From: Bacteroidota bacterium
GTDB lineage: Bacteria; Bacteroidota; Bacteroidia; Chitinophagales; Saprospiraceae
Reading direction: 5' to 3'
Assembly (NCBI GenBank): GCA_963169325.1
Contig: CAUJEY010000039.1
Coordinates: 1-39,263 of the forward strand
DNA length: 39,263 nt
Below, piece after piece: positions 1 through 6,868 of the stretch. The notes under the pieces are model-generated. The model was not told where the DNA came from and did not search any database. It saw only the letters and a list, made by a program, of their open reading frames with translations. How positions within the stretch are numbered: the first letter of the stretch is position 1; every line of letters begins with the position of its first letter. The position numbers and the translations under genes are program-made.

Positions 1-117
1 ACGGTGGACGGTGGACGGTGGACGGTGGACGGTGGACGGTGGACGGTGGACGGTGGACGGTGGACGGTGGACGGTGGACGGTGGACGGTGGACGGTGGAC
101 GGTGGACGGTGGACGGT
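1..117. repeat. 7-bp tandem repeat array (ACGGTGG)n, cut by window edge
   Basis: From the first base to about 117 the sequence is an uninterrupted run of the heptamer ACGGTGG, roughly 16.7 copies without a visible mismatch. It stops 35 bases before the start codon of the first outer-membrane protein gene and may continue to the left of the window. All frames are open through it because the unit has no stop codon, so any ORF over it is spurious. Related heptamers (ACGGTAG, ACGGTTG) recur at 9143-9170, upstream of acnA. The perfect identity of the units suggests recent expansion and likely copy-number variation. Confidence 0.97.
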
Positions 118-152
118 GATAAAATTTATTAACACTGAAAAATTTTTATGCA

Positions 153-854
153 ATGATCAAAAAGAGTCTTTTATCCGGGGTGTTCGTCATATTCTATGGT
201 TGGGCGTTTGCACAATCGCCGGAAAGGTTGACCCGGTTCACGGCGGGTTTGGACGCGGGGAGCGGCCTGGCCATTCACAGTTGTTGCTCCGACATGTGGG
301 GATTTTATACGTTTGGCGGCAATATGGAATACCGTTTCAGACGGCGCTGGTCGGTGGAATCAAGTTTGCGCTACCTTTCCATGGAGGGCAGATTATCGAG
401 TTACAGGGGGGACGAATACATTTTCAGCGGCTTTTACCGGGTCAATAACCCATCGCTGACCGTGGGCCCCCGTTTCAATATTCCGTTGCACAGTGGCCGT
501 GAACTCAGTATATCGCCCAAGGCAGGGTTCCTGCTCAACCGGGTTAGCCAGGATATTCACAACAGCGGGCTGTTGTTTCAAACCCGCACCTACAAACCCA
601 ATTTGTTGCCGGCTTTTGAACTGGGCGCGCGGTTCACCTGGTGGCTGACAGAACGTCTGGCCGTTGAAAGTTTTTTGGTCTATTTCGCAAATTCGGATGA
701 CAATGCCACGCCCCGCCTCCAAAAGGAAGAAGGACAACCCTTCCCGGAGCCGATAATCGACTGGTTTCCGGATAATTTCATCCGAACCCTCGACGACCGT
801 CCGGGCGAATTAATACTGCTGAATATGGGTCTGGGTCTCCGGTTCAGGCTGTAA
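153..854 (+). CDS. Outer-membrane beta-barrel protein (hypothetical)
   Basis: A 233-residue exported protein of unknown specific role. Residues 1-20 are a signal peptide (basic start, hydrophobic core, cleavage after FAQ). The rest alternates polar and hydrophobic residues with many aromatic residues, as in small Bacteroidota outer-membrane barrels, and ends in a typical terminal strand (LGLRFRL). That the protein sits in the outer membrane is inferred from this pattern. The start at 153 gives the signal peptide directly. An ATG at 148 opens only a two-codon frame whose stop overlaps this start (ATGCAATGA). The next gene, also a barrel, starts 50 bases downstream, so the two are probably co-transcribed. 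A 7-bp tandem array lies just upstream. Confidence 0.8.
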   Translation: MIKKSLLSGVFVIFYGWAFAQSPERLTRFTAGLDAGSGLAIHSCCSDMWGFYTFGGNMEYRFRRRWSVESSLRYLSMEGRLSSYRGDEYIFSGFYRVNNPSLTVGPRFNIPLHSGRELSISPKAGFLLNRVSQDIHNSGLLFQTRTYKPNLLPAFELGARFTWWLTERLAVESFLVYFANSDDNATPRLQKEEGQPFPEPIIDWFPDNFIRTLDDRPGELILLNMGLGLRFRL

Positions 855-904
855 ATCACACTTCCTGTGCATAATTCCAGTCACTCTTGTAACACCTTAA
901 CATC

Positions 905-1588
905 ATGTTCTTAAGCATCTTATTAAGCGCGGCGCTGAACACTGCACCCCTAACCGATTCGGCGGTCATTCGTTTTCATCAATCGGGTTTCGGCCCAATC
1001 ATCGGCGCCCAGGTAAGCCCGGTCGGCCACCAACCCCTGCGCCTGGCCGCGGGCCCAGTGTTGGGTTGTTTCTGGCTTCAACCCCTGAACCGTCATTGGG
1101 CATTACAGATAGAATTCCAGGGCCGGATAACGCCCGGTTATCGCCTGTTCACCACTTTTGCCGATACGCTGGTGCGACCCGTAGGTATCGGCATCAGCCG
1201 GGGCGAAATAAATGTGCGTTCGGTCGCTTACCTGGAACTGCCGCTTCTGCTGCGCCGGCAGGGTGGCAAAAACAGTCGCTATGCCTGGCTGGCCGGGGTA
1301 CGTCCATCCATAAATTTCCTGAACCGGCATCAAACCGATAACTTATGGAGCATTTCTGGCTATAATATCGTTGCATCCACCGAACCCACGGAGGCGAATG
1401 TAAGACAGGGCTTCTACCGATACGATCTGGGTTTGGTATTGGGATGGTCGTTTGCCCTCTCCGACCGGTTGAGTGTGGACGTACGTTACAACCAGGGCTT
1501 CCTCGACCTTACGGCCGACAATTTTTTCAAATCAGACGAGCTCACCCTCAACTCCGGTCTGCAATGCACCCTGCGGGCCAAACTGTAA
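905..1588 (+). CDS. Outer-membrane beta-barrel protein, PorT/OMP_b-brl-like
   Basis: A 227-residue protein with a short hydrophobic N-terminus that may be a signal peptide (cleavage probably around residues 13-16), followed by beta-strand-like segments. Phrases such as YLELPLLLR, GVRPSINF, YDLGLVLGWSF and VDVRYNQGFLDL resemble those of the PorT-like barrels common in Bacteroidota. The family is recognised only from this pattern, and no ligand or partner can be named. It follows another barrel gene by 50 bases and precedes a lipoprotein start by 15 bases, so the three look like one transcription unit for envelope proteins. The signal peptide is weaker than in neighbouring genes, so the true start is slightly uncertain. 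Confidence 0.75.
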   Translation: MFLSILLSAALNTAPLTDSAVIRFHQSGFGPIIGAQVSPVGHQPLRLAAGPVLGCFWLQPLNRHWALQIEFQGRITPGYRLFTTFADTLVRPVGIGISRGEINVRSVAYLELPLLLRRQGGKNSRYAWLAGVRPSINFLNRHQTDNLWSISGYNIVASTEPTEANVRQGFYRYDLGLVLGWSFALSDRLSVDVRYNQGFLDLTADNFFKSDELTLNSGLQCTLRAKL

Positions 1589-1603
1589 ATTTTATACCCA
1601 GCA

Positions 1604-1738
1604 ATGAAAAAAACACTCCATTTTCTGTTTGTTCTCCTCGCCTTTTCTGCCTGCAAACGCGATGTGGAAGACCTGCCTACCGCCAGAAGTCATCCGGAAA
1701 AAAATCCAGATCCTCCTCCAACTCGTATTCCCGGATAA
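1604..1738 (+). pseudogene. Truncated lipoprotein gene start (44 codons), overlapping a convergent gene
   Basis: This short frame is too small for usual ORF calling. It opens with a convincing lipoprotein signal: MKKTLHFLFVLLAFSAC, with a lipobox ending in Cys17, then KRDVEDLP. It lies 15 bases after the second barrel gene in the same direction. From about codon 25 the frame runs antisense through the last codons of the convergent J-domain gene (stop at 1677) and ends at a TAA at 1736-1738. The tail beyond Thr26 is rich in Pro and Lys and looks like accidental read-through. The simplest reading is a lipoprotein gene that lost everything after its first ~25 codons when the minus-strand block came to lie next to it. 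A genuine 44-residue lipoprotein is possible but less likely. Confidence 0.6.
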
Positions 1739-2807
1739 CGGCCTTGTATATTTTTTCCTGTTGAATGGCTTTCAGGTTGTGCCGGATATCCTTCACTAAT
1801 TTTTGCTGCACGCGGACGTGTTTTTCCACATTGGCCAACATCCAGCGACGGTCGGGCGCGTACAGCATGGCGTAGATGTTGCCATTGACCTCCGGGGAAG
1901 CCAGGTACAGTTCTTCTTCCAGTTCAGCGGCCTGTTGCTGGAGGGTTTTGTTAAAATAATTTAGTTGGGTGTTGTTGAAATCGGCGAAAACATTGTCGCG
2001 GCCACTGAGCAGGGTCATTTGCAGTTCAAGCAGGCGCAGGTGATCGTCGGCTTCGTAGGCGGCTGTGATTTGTTTCATCACCTCCGTTTTTTCGTCGCGG
2101 AGTTGCTCGTCTTGCTCCCTGTCGGGGTGGAAATGCCGAACCAGGTCGACGTAGATTTGTTTGGCTGTTTTTTTAACGGCGGTTTCGGCGGCTAACCTTT
2201 TTTCCTCAGCGGCGCGCTGACTGTCTGTTTTTATCTTTTTCGCGCGTTTTTCAGCGCGTTCGCGTTCAGCGGCTTCGAATTCGGCCTGTTTGGCTTTTAT
2301 TTTTTCCTGCATACTTTCCGGATTGTCCAAATCGTCCATCTCGACGTCCATCCCAAACATCTCGTTCATCATCTGCGCGGCCATGGCTTTTGTTTCCTGG
2401 TCTTCGTCATCCTGGATTTCTGCAAAACTGCGGCCACTTCCTTCGTACCTGGCATATAGTTCCTGCAATTCGATATCGTCCTGATAAAAACGTGTTTTGA
2501 GCAGGCGACCGATTTCTTCCAGCAGGATAAGTTCCAGTTTCTCCGCCTGTTTTTTGCCAAGTTTGGCCCGGAACAGGCTATTGTTCAGGGCCATGGTCCA
2601 ATCGCGGCAAGCGTCAACGGCCGTCTTTTCGGCGGGTGTCACCCGCTCGTCGCCGAGGCGGCGCAGTTCCAGATCAAGTTCTTTTGTCTTTTCAATCTGG
2701 GTCCGCAGGGTTTTGATCTTTTTTACTAAAGAATTGAAACGTTTTTGCTCCTTGCTGAGTGTTTTGCCGGGTTGTTTGCCGGTTACGATCTGGAGGTGTT
2801 TGGACAT
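1677..2807 (-). CDS. J-domain protein with coiled-coil N-terminus
   Basis: A 376-residue cytoplasmic protein. A J-domain-like segment lies at about residues 213-258, with the diagnostic HPD motif at 227-229 (RHFHPDRE), so it probably recruits and stimulates an Hsp70 (DnaK). Unlike DnaJ, the domain is internal. It is preceded by a highly charged, coiled-coil-rich region (residues ~15-210, very rich in Lys, Glu, Ala) and followed by more helical sequence ending in an acidic tail (EEDLDFFPDDFW). There is no Gly/Phe region or zinc-finger domain. The start at 2807 is chosen because a promoter -7 box (TATCTTTG) lies 18 bases upstream; the longer frame to 2927 would run through the promoter and a terminator hairpin. 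The client is unknown. The 3' end overlaps the truncated lipoprotein frame. Confidence 0.8.
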   Translation of the reverse strand: MSKHLQIVTGKQPGKTLSKEQKRFNSLVKKIKTLRTQIEKTKELDLELRRLGDERVTPAEKTAVDACRDWTMALNNSLFRAKLGKKQAEKLELILLEEIGRLLKTRFYQDDIELQELYARYEGSGRSFAEIQDDEDQETKAMAAQMMNEMFGMDVEMDDLDNPESMQEKIKAKQAEFEAAERERAEKRAKKIKTDSQRAAEEKRLAAETAVKKTAKQIYVDLVRHFHPDREQDEQLRDEKTEVMKQITAAYEADDHLRLLELQMTLLSGRDNVFADFNNTQLNYFNKTLQQQAAELEEELYLASPEVNGNIYAMLYAPDRRWMLANVEKHVRVQQKLVKDIRHNLKAIQQEKIYKAVIREYELEEDLDFFPDDFWR

Positions 2808-2825
2808 GGTTGAAAATTTGATCTG

Positions 2826-2833
2826 CAAAGATA
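2826..2833 (-). promoter_or_regulatory. Bacteroidota-type -7 box for the J-domain gene
   Basis: On the minus strand the sequence TATCTTTG matches the Bacteroidota -7 consensus TAnnTTTG. It predicts a transcription start about 12 bases before the ATG at 2807. No clear -33 TTTG is present; a T-rich stretch, the tail of the upstream terminator, occupies that position. Confidence 0.6.
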
Positions 2834-2840
2834 TGATGAT

Positions 2841-2892
2841 AATAAAAACCGACTGCCCGCATCCTATACGCGCGAAGAACGGACCTGCGCCG
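2841..2892 (-). terminator. Degenerate copy of the GGCTGCCCGC-type terminator hairpin
   Basis: Downstream (minus strand) of the small helical-repeat gene that stops at 2924. Read on the minus strand it contains GCGGGCAGTCGG followed by TTTTTATT, matching the 3' arm and T-tract of the better-preserved copies at 3616-3655 and 6775-6818. The 5' arm is eroded and pairing is poor. It lies directly upstream of the J-domain gene promoter. Confidence 0.4.
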
Positions 2893-2923
2893 CATTCATC
2901 TCGAAAACGACAAACCACCCTGC

Positions 2924-3559
2924 TCACTTATCCTTTTTGACCCAATACCCGCGGGCCTTCTGCATCAATTTCTGTACTTCAGTCACCTTTTTTCGCAAGG
3001 CACCAATGTTCGGATGGTCCGGCTCGGGGCTAGCTGCCTCTAAAAAATAGACAAATCCATCTGCCTGATCCACTTGCATGGTCCATAGGTAATACTCTGC
3101 AGCAAGCAGGTAGTAGCCGCGCACCTCGTGCTCCACAAACTTGTTACGTCCGGCGTAGGCGATGATGTTCCAGCCGCGCATCAATACGGGCAATTTTGGC
3201 CGGTCGGTATCCGAGCGCATCCAAAGGGTGGCTTGCATGATGCCGTTGTAAAAATAGTCGGGATGGGCCTGCAGGCACTCGTCAATGACTTGCTGTGCCG
3301 CCACCGTCTCCCCTCTTAAATAATAATAGGTGAACAGGTGGTTTTTGAACATCGGAAAGCGTGGGTATTGTCGAATGAACTGCCGGATACTTTGGGCAGC
3401 AGTATTGCCGGCGCTCTTGTCGCGCATCGCCTCGGAGGATTCTTCTATCGCCTTTTCCACTACAGGGGTAAACATGAGGTGGTATGGGGTCCAGTCCGGG
3501 TCGCCCGATACCTCAAATGTTATATTGTGCAGTACTTTTGGAATGCGCTTCCAGTTCAT
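2924..3559 (-). CDS. Hypothetical helical-repeat (TPR-like) protein
   Basis: A 211-residue protein, probably cytoplasmic, with no signal peptide. It has helix pairs of tetratricopeptide character, for example residues ~80-120 with YYYLRGETVAAQQVIDECLQ followed by HPDYF, and a second pair near YYLLAAEYYLWTMQVDQA. No catalytic motif is visible and I do not recognise a named family. The start at 3559 (MNWKRIP) is preferred because a -7 box (TACTTTTG) lies at 3596-3603; the upstream extension to 3733 would cross that promoter and a terminator. It lies between the 768-aa TPR gene and the J-domain gene, all on the minus strand, each apparently with its own promoter. The His-Pro-Asp in its sequence is not in a J-domain context. 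Confidence 0.7.
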   Translation of the reverse strand: MNWKRIPKVLHNITFEVSGDPDWTPYHLMFTPVVEKAIEESSEAMRDKSAGNTAAQSIRQFIRQYPRFPMFKNHLFTYYYLRGETVAAQQVIDECLQAHPDYFYNGIMQATLWMRSDTDRPKLPVLMRGWNIIAYAGRNKFVEHEVRGYYLLAAEYYLWTMQVDQADGFVYFLEAASPEPDHPNIGALRKKVTEVQKLMQKARGYWVKKDK

Positions 3560-3595
3560 GTTTGCTCTCGGAAATTTTTTATTGATTTGGTTTTG

Positions 3596-3603
3596 CAAAA
3601 GTA
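3596..3603 (-). promoter_or_regulatory. Bacteroidota-type -7 box for the 211-aa gene
   Basis: The minus strand reads TACTTTTG, a full match to TAnnTTTG, 36 bases before the ATG at 3559. It lies immediately after the terminator at 3616-3655, so terminator and next promoter are only about 12 bases apart. Confidence 0.6.
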
Positions 3604-3615
3604 AGCCTTCTTCCG

Positions 3616-3655
3616 AAAAAACCGGCTGCCCGCACCCCACGTGCGAACAGCCGGT
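3616..3655 (-). terminator. Rho-independent terminator after the 768-aa TPR gene (repeat family copy)
   Basis: The outer arms ACCGGCTG (3621-3628) and CAGCCGGT (3648-3655) are perfectly complementary, and inner arms CGCAC/GTGCG (3631-3635/3641-3645) extend the stem. On the minus strand the stem is followed by TTTTTT. It lies 48 bases beyond the stop codon of the gene ending at 3703. The arm sequences are shared with the copy at 6775-6818. Confidence 0.85.
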
Positions 3656-3702
3656 ACTTCGTATGTAATGGGGGTTGGTGAATTGTTGTAATAAAAAACG
3701 GC

Positions 3703-6009
3703 TCACTTCGCCGACTTCCTTTTCCGCCTCCAATCATCAAATCCCTCCAGCGGAAAACGCTGCGCAAACTTCTCTTCGTCGAGCGTCTCGCGCTCGCGAC
3801 TGACGAATTTCAGAAAATCCTCCACGAAGCGGTCATAGTCGCTTTTGGGCAGTGGCGCACCGGTCTTGCCCCGAAGGTCGTTTAGGTCAATATCCGGGGC
3901 CCGGTCAGGCGCACTGAATTTCAGAAGCAATTCGGTCAATGCAGCGGCGGCAGCGGCGGTTAGTATTTGGCCCGTAATGGAAACAGTGCTGAGCATCAGT
4001 TCCACAATTTTTTTACTGCCATCCACCAAACCCGCTTCGAGAACACTTCCTGGATTGCTTGGGGCGTGCTTGCCGATGTAGAAATACAGGAGAAACGCCT
4101 CTTCTATGTCGAGGTCGCCGCGCAGGTAGCAGTATTCCACCAGTAGCATTTTGTTGTGCGCACCCAAGCGGCGGTTGTCGCTCACAAGTCGGGCCAGCTG
4201 CTGCACGATACCGGGCATGGAAGCCGATTTAGTTTTAAAATCTTCAAAATCAGCGTACTTTGTACCTGCCCAGTCGTCTTTTTTGATAACCTCATTGAAG
4301 GCTTGTTCAATCAAGGCCATTTCTTCGTCGGCAGCTCTGTCTTCGAGTTGTGCCGCTACATTGGTTTTGAATTGTGTCAATAATTCCCGGCTTAAAGCGG
4401 CCAATTCTTCCCGCCGGATAAGCCAGTTGAGTTCCTTTTCATCCTCCGGCAGCCAGTAAAAGGCTTCCCACAATTCGTGGTGTTCAAACGGCTCGCCCGC
4501 TCGGCGCAGTTCGGCGATGGCCTCCCCGATTTCGCGGTAATGCGCGTAGTGCAGGATGGGCGCGAGGAAATCTTCGTCGGGCTTGTCCAAGCGAAATGGC
4601 CGCGCAGGAAAGCCACGCAAAAAACCTTGCTCCGCCGGCAATGCCGCTTCCCGCGCACGGATGTTGGCGATTTTGGCTTCGATTTCGGCAGGCTCCGCGC
4701 CGACGGCGGGCAGGCTCAGCACCTGCATATACGCGGCGGGCAAGTACGCATCAGCCAGTTCAAAATACTCGTGAGCTTCCACCGGATGATCGTTTGCCCA
4801 AAGAATTTGCCCGGCGTAGTAGAGCTCGCGGTGGGCATTCAGGGTGATGAGTTCTTCCCTTGACCCTTCCAGTGCTTGCAAGGCAAACGCCAAAATCGCC
4901 TCATGCGGCTCGCGAAAGAGTTTGGCTGATTCGATGAAATAATACTGCCCCACCAGGTTGAGCGGCACGCCCATAATTTCCTCATCATCGAGCACGTCGT
5001 CGTAGATGCGGTAGGCTTCGATGGGGTCGCCCATATAGTGCTGCACGAGCGCGAGCGCGTGGTAGTACATGAGCGGCGCGGCTTTTTCGCTGCCCGATAG
5101 CCTGCGCCATTCTTCCCAGCGCTTCCAGGACTTGCACTGTTGCCGGGTGGCGTCCACGATGGGGTGGACAGTGTTGAACTGCTCGAAGTCGTCGGTGAAT
5201 ATTTGGAGGCTGCGGTGGAGGAGGTAGGGAGCGGGGTAGGTGGAGAAATGGCGAAAAGTTGGTTGGGTAGTTCCAAAAAAATCACCTTTGTCCGTGAGCA
5301 GAAGAAAACGTTTGATATCGAGCTGGGCCTGAAGTGTTGCTCCAATCTCTTCAAATGTTACACCGCGATTTAAGTGTGCTAAAGCAATGTCCGGGTCGAG
5401 TTCGATGGCTTTGTCGTAGTCCAAAATCGCCCCTCGTTTGTCGCCCAATGCTGACTTCGTAAAGCCACGATTGTTATGCGCCATCGCATTCTTCGGGTTG
5501 AGTTTGATGGCTTTGTCATAGTCCAAAATGGCCCCTCGCTTGTCACCCAAATCTGATTTGTCATTGCCGCGATTCATATACGCCATCGCATACTTCGGAT
5601 TGCGTTTTATGGCTTTGTTGTAGTCCAAAATTGCCCCTCGCTTGTCGCCCAACTCTGACTTGGTAACGCCGCGATTGTAAAACGACAAAACATCGTTCGG
5701 GTTGCATTCTATAGCTTTGTTGTAGTCCAAAATCGCCCCCCGCTTGTCACCCAAATCTGATTTGGCATTGCCGCGACCGGCATACAGTAAAGCAAAATTA
5801 GGGTTGAGTTTGAGGGCTTTGTCGTAGTCCAAAATCGCCCCTCTTTTATCACCTAAATCTGATTTGGCATTGCCGCGATTGTAATACGTCACCACATCAT
5901 TTGGGTCGAGCGCAATTGCCTTCGTCCAATACGCAATGGCTTCTTCAAATAGCCCTTGTTGTGCTTTTTCAAGCCCTCTTTGAAAATACTCTTCTGCGGT
6001 AAGTGTCAT
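3703..6009 (-). CDS. Large TPR-repeat protein, 768 aa, next to higBA
   Basis: The N-terminal ~240 residues are tetratricopeptide repeats of 34 residues: one divergent unit (EEAIAYWTKAIALDP) then five nearly identical ones carrying KS(D/E/A)LGDKRGAILDY. TPRs bind other proteins. The remaining ~530 residues are mostly helical and I do not recognise them. A hydrophobic, alanine-rich run (residues ~668-697, including AAAAAALTELLLKF) could be a membrane-associating or packing helix. There is no signal peptide, so a cytoplasmic location is inferred. The start at 6009 (MTLTAEEYFQRG) begins directly with the first TPR; the longer frame overlaps higA and is a shadow. The gene begins 26 bases after the higA stop on the same strand with no evident promoter between, so it may be co-transcribed with the toxin-antitoxin pair. 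A strong terminator follows it. Confidence 0.8.
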   Translation of the reverse strand: MTLTAEEYFQRGLEKAQQGLFEEAIAYWTKAIALDPNDVVTYYNRGNAKSDLGDKRGAILDYDKALKLNPNFALLYAGRGNAKSDLGDKRGAILDYNKAIECNPNDVLSFYNRGVTKSELGDKRGAILDYNKAIKRNPKYAMAYMNRGNDKSDLGDKRGAILDYDKAIKLNPKNAMAHNNRGFTKSALGDKRGAILDYDKAIELDPDIALAHLNRGVTFEEIGATLQAQLDIKRFLLLTDKGDFFGTTQPTFRHFSTYPAPYLLHRSLQIFTDDFEQFNTVHPIVDATRQQCKSWKRWEEWRRLSGSEKAAPLMYYHALALVQHYMGDPIEAYRIYDDVLDDEEIMGVPLNLVGQYYFIESAKLFREPHEAILAFALQALEGSREELITLNAHRELYYAGQILWANDHPVEAHEYFELADAYLPAAYMQVLSLPAVGAEPAEIEAKIANIRAREAALPAEQGFLRGFPARPFRLDKPDEDFLAPILHYAHYREIGEAIAELRRAGEPFEHHELWEAFYWLPEDEKELNWLIRREELAALSRELLTQFKTNVAAQLEDRAADEEMALIEQAFNEVIKKDDWAGTKYADFEDFKTKSASMPGIVQQLARLVSDNRRLGAHNKMLLVEYCYLRGDLDIEEAFLLYFYIGKHAPSNPGSVLEAGLVDGSKKIVELMLSTVSITGQILTAAAAAALTELLLKFSAPDRAPDIDLNDLRGKTGAPLPKSDYDRFVEDFLKFVSRERETLDEEKFAQRFPLEGFDDWRRKRKSAK
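5389..5898. repeat. Five 102-bp tandem repeats coding TPR units
   Basis: Five copies of a 102-bp unit (34 codons) lie head to tail within the 768-aa TPR gene. The landmark for the DYDKA or DYNKA segment recurs at 5407, 5509, 5611, 5713 and 5815, exactly 102 bases apart. The copies are close to identical at DNA level over the LGDKRGAILDY segment, which points to recent duplication or gene conversion and makes copy-number change by recombination likely. Confidence 0.93.
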
Positions 6010-6035
6010 AAAAAACTGACTATCAAGGTAGAAAA

Positions 6036-6425
6036 CTATGATTTCTCCAAAATGAACGCCGCCTCGATGTTCAGGACGGTGTACAGCCGCTTGGCCAAAT
6101 CCATGTTTACTTTCCGCTTGCCTTGCATCACCTCGGAGAGGCGGGTGGCGGAGATGCCGAGCAAGGCGGCGAGGTCTTTTTGTTTGAGTTTGCGTTCGTA
6201 TATTTTTAATTGTATCATCTCGGTCAGCGTCTGCGGCTGCCGGATGGGCATAAGCGGGATGCCGTCTTCCCATGCCTCGGCCAGCAGGGAAAGGCGACCG
6301 AGTTCTGTTTTTTCGGCAGCGGAGAGCGTGTGCGAGCCGCCTTGCGCCGTAGATTTTCGCAGGTAGGCTTCTACCTGCTCCATAACTTGCCGATATTCTT
6401 CTTCAGAATTGATTTTGTATTGCAT
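6036..6425 (-). CDS. higA: HigA-family antitoxin, XRE-type helix-turn-helix
   Basis: A 129-residue protein whose C-terminal half (residues ~75-125) is a Cro/XRE-like helix-turn-helix: LKQKDLAALLGISATRLSEV, then MQGKRKVNMDLAKRLYTVL. The N-terminal half resembles other HigA-type antitoxins (EYRQVMEQVEAYL...LAEAWED). HigA neutralises the HigB ribonuclease and represses its own operon by binding the promoter. The gene starts 6 bases after the higB stop; toxin before antitoxin is the usual hig order. Function is assigned from family and gene order. A hyphenated palindrome just upstream of higB (6743-6755) is a candidate binding site. Confidence 0.88.
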   Translation of the reverse strand: MQYKINSEEEYRQVMEQVEAYLRKSTAQGGSHTLSAAEKTELGRLSLLAEAWEDGIPLMPIRQPQTLTEMIQLKIYERKLKQKDLAALLGISATRLSEVMQGKRKVNMDLAKRLYTVLNIEAAFILEKS

Positions 6426-6431
6426 AGCAGT

Positions 6432-6725
6432 TCAGATTGTGGTCACATCCACCTTGTCGTATTCCGCGTGGGTACCGATAAAGCGAATGAAAATAGTGCG
6501 AATGTCGAAGAAAATCATTACTACCAAACGGTAGCGATTGCCCCGGATATTGAACACAAAACGGTCATTGCCAACGTAATCAACCGAATTGAAGGTTTGG
6601 CGCAGCTCATTTAGGTTGCTCCAATCAGCGCCCTTGACAACATTGTACCAATCGTTGAGCGCGTCTATGGCATCCCCGTGCTCCAAGCCGAAATCACGTA
6701 AGATACTTTTGCTGATGACGACCAT
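6432..6725 (-). CDS. higB: HigB-family mRNA interferase toxin
   Basis: A 97-residue protein matching the HigB toxin family (RelE-like fold): the N-terminus MVVISKSILRDF, a central DWSNLNELRQTFNSVDYV, then FNIRGNRYRLVVMIFF, and the characteristic end IRFIGTHAEYDKV. Such toxins cleave mRNA on the ribosome when not bound by HigA. The length is typical and no disrupting change is visible, so it looks intact. The start at 6725 is chosen because it gives the canonical family N-terminus; the longer frame extends through a terminator hairpin. It is the first gene of a minus-strand higB-higA-TPR series. Confidence 0.9.
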   Translation of the reverse strand: MVVISKSILRDFGLEHGDAIDALNDWYNVVKGADWSNLNELRQTFNSVDYVGNDRFVFNIRGNRYRLVVMIFFDIRTIFIRFIGTHAEYDKVDVTTI

Positions 6726-6742
6726 TTTGAGAGCAAATTTTG

Positions 6743-6755
6743 GGAATAAAATTCC
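6743..6755. promoter_or_regulatory. Candidate operator palindrome upstream of higB
   Basis: GGAAT-AAA-ATTCC is a perfect hyphenated inverted repeat centred 24 bases upstream of the higB start, in AT-rich sequence. HigA proteins bind such palindromes to autoregulate. Assignment is by position and symmetry only. Confidence 0.4.
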
Positions 6756-6774
6756 ACTTTTCAAAATTTTTATC

Positions 6775-6818
6775 AAAAATAAAACCGGCTGCCCGCGCAT
6801 CAAACGCGAACAGCCGGT
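6775..6818 (-). terminator. Rho-independent terminator after acnA (repeat family copy)
   Basis: Arms ACCGGCTG (6784-6791) and CAGCCGGT (6811-6818) pair perfectly. On the minus strand the hairpin is followed by TTTTATTTTT. It lies about 50 bases beyond the acnA stop and also insulates higB from read-through. The arms are identical to those of the copy at 3616-3655. Confidence 0.85.
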
Positions 6819-6849
6819 CATATTTTTCCGGTGCTTAACCACCTTTTCA

Positions 6850-6868
6850 GGCGAACAAACTGTTCGCC
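6850..6868. repeat. Perfect small hairpin abutting the acnA stop codon
   Basis: GGCGAACA-AAC-TGTTCGCC has 8-bp perfect arms and a 3-base loop. It begins at the base directly after the acnA stop codon. No T-tract follows on the minus strand, so it may protect the mRNA 3' end rather than terminate. The true terminator lies just beyond. Confidence 0.7.

Noticed and set aside
11-448. A 145-codon frame beginning in the heptamer array (repeating DGGRWTV)
   Set aside because: It is a translation of the tandem array continuing out of frame over a real barrel gene; no independent coding signal.
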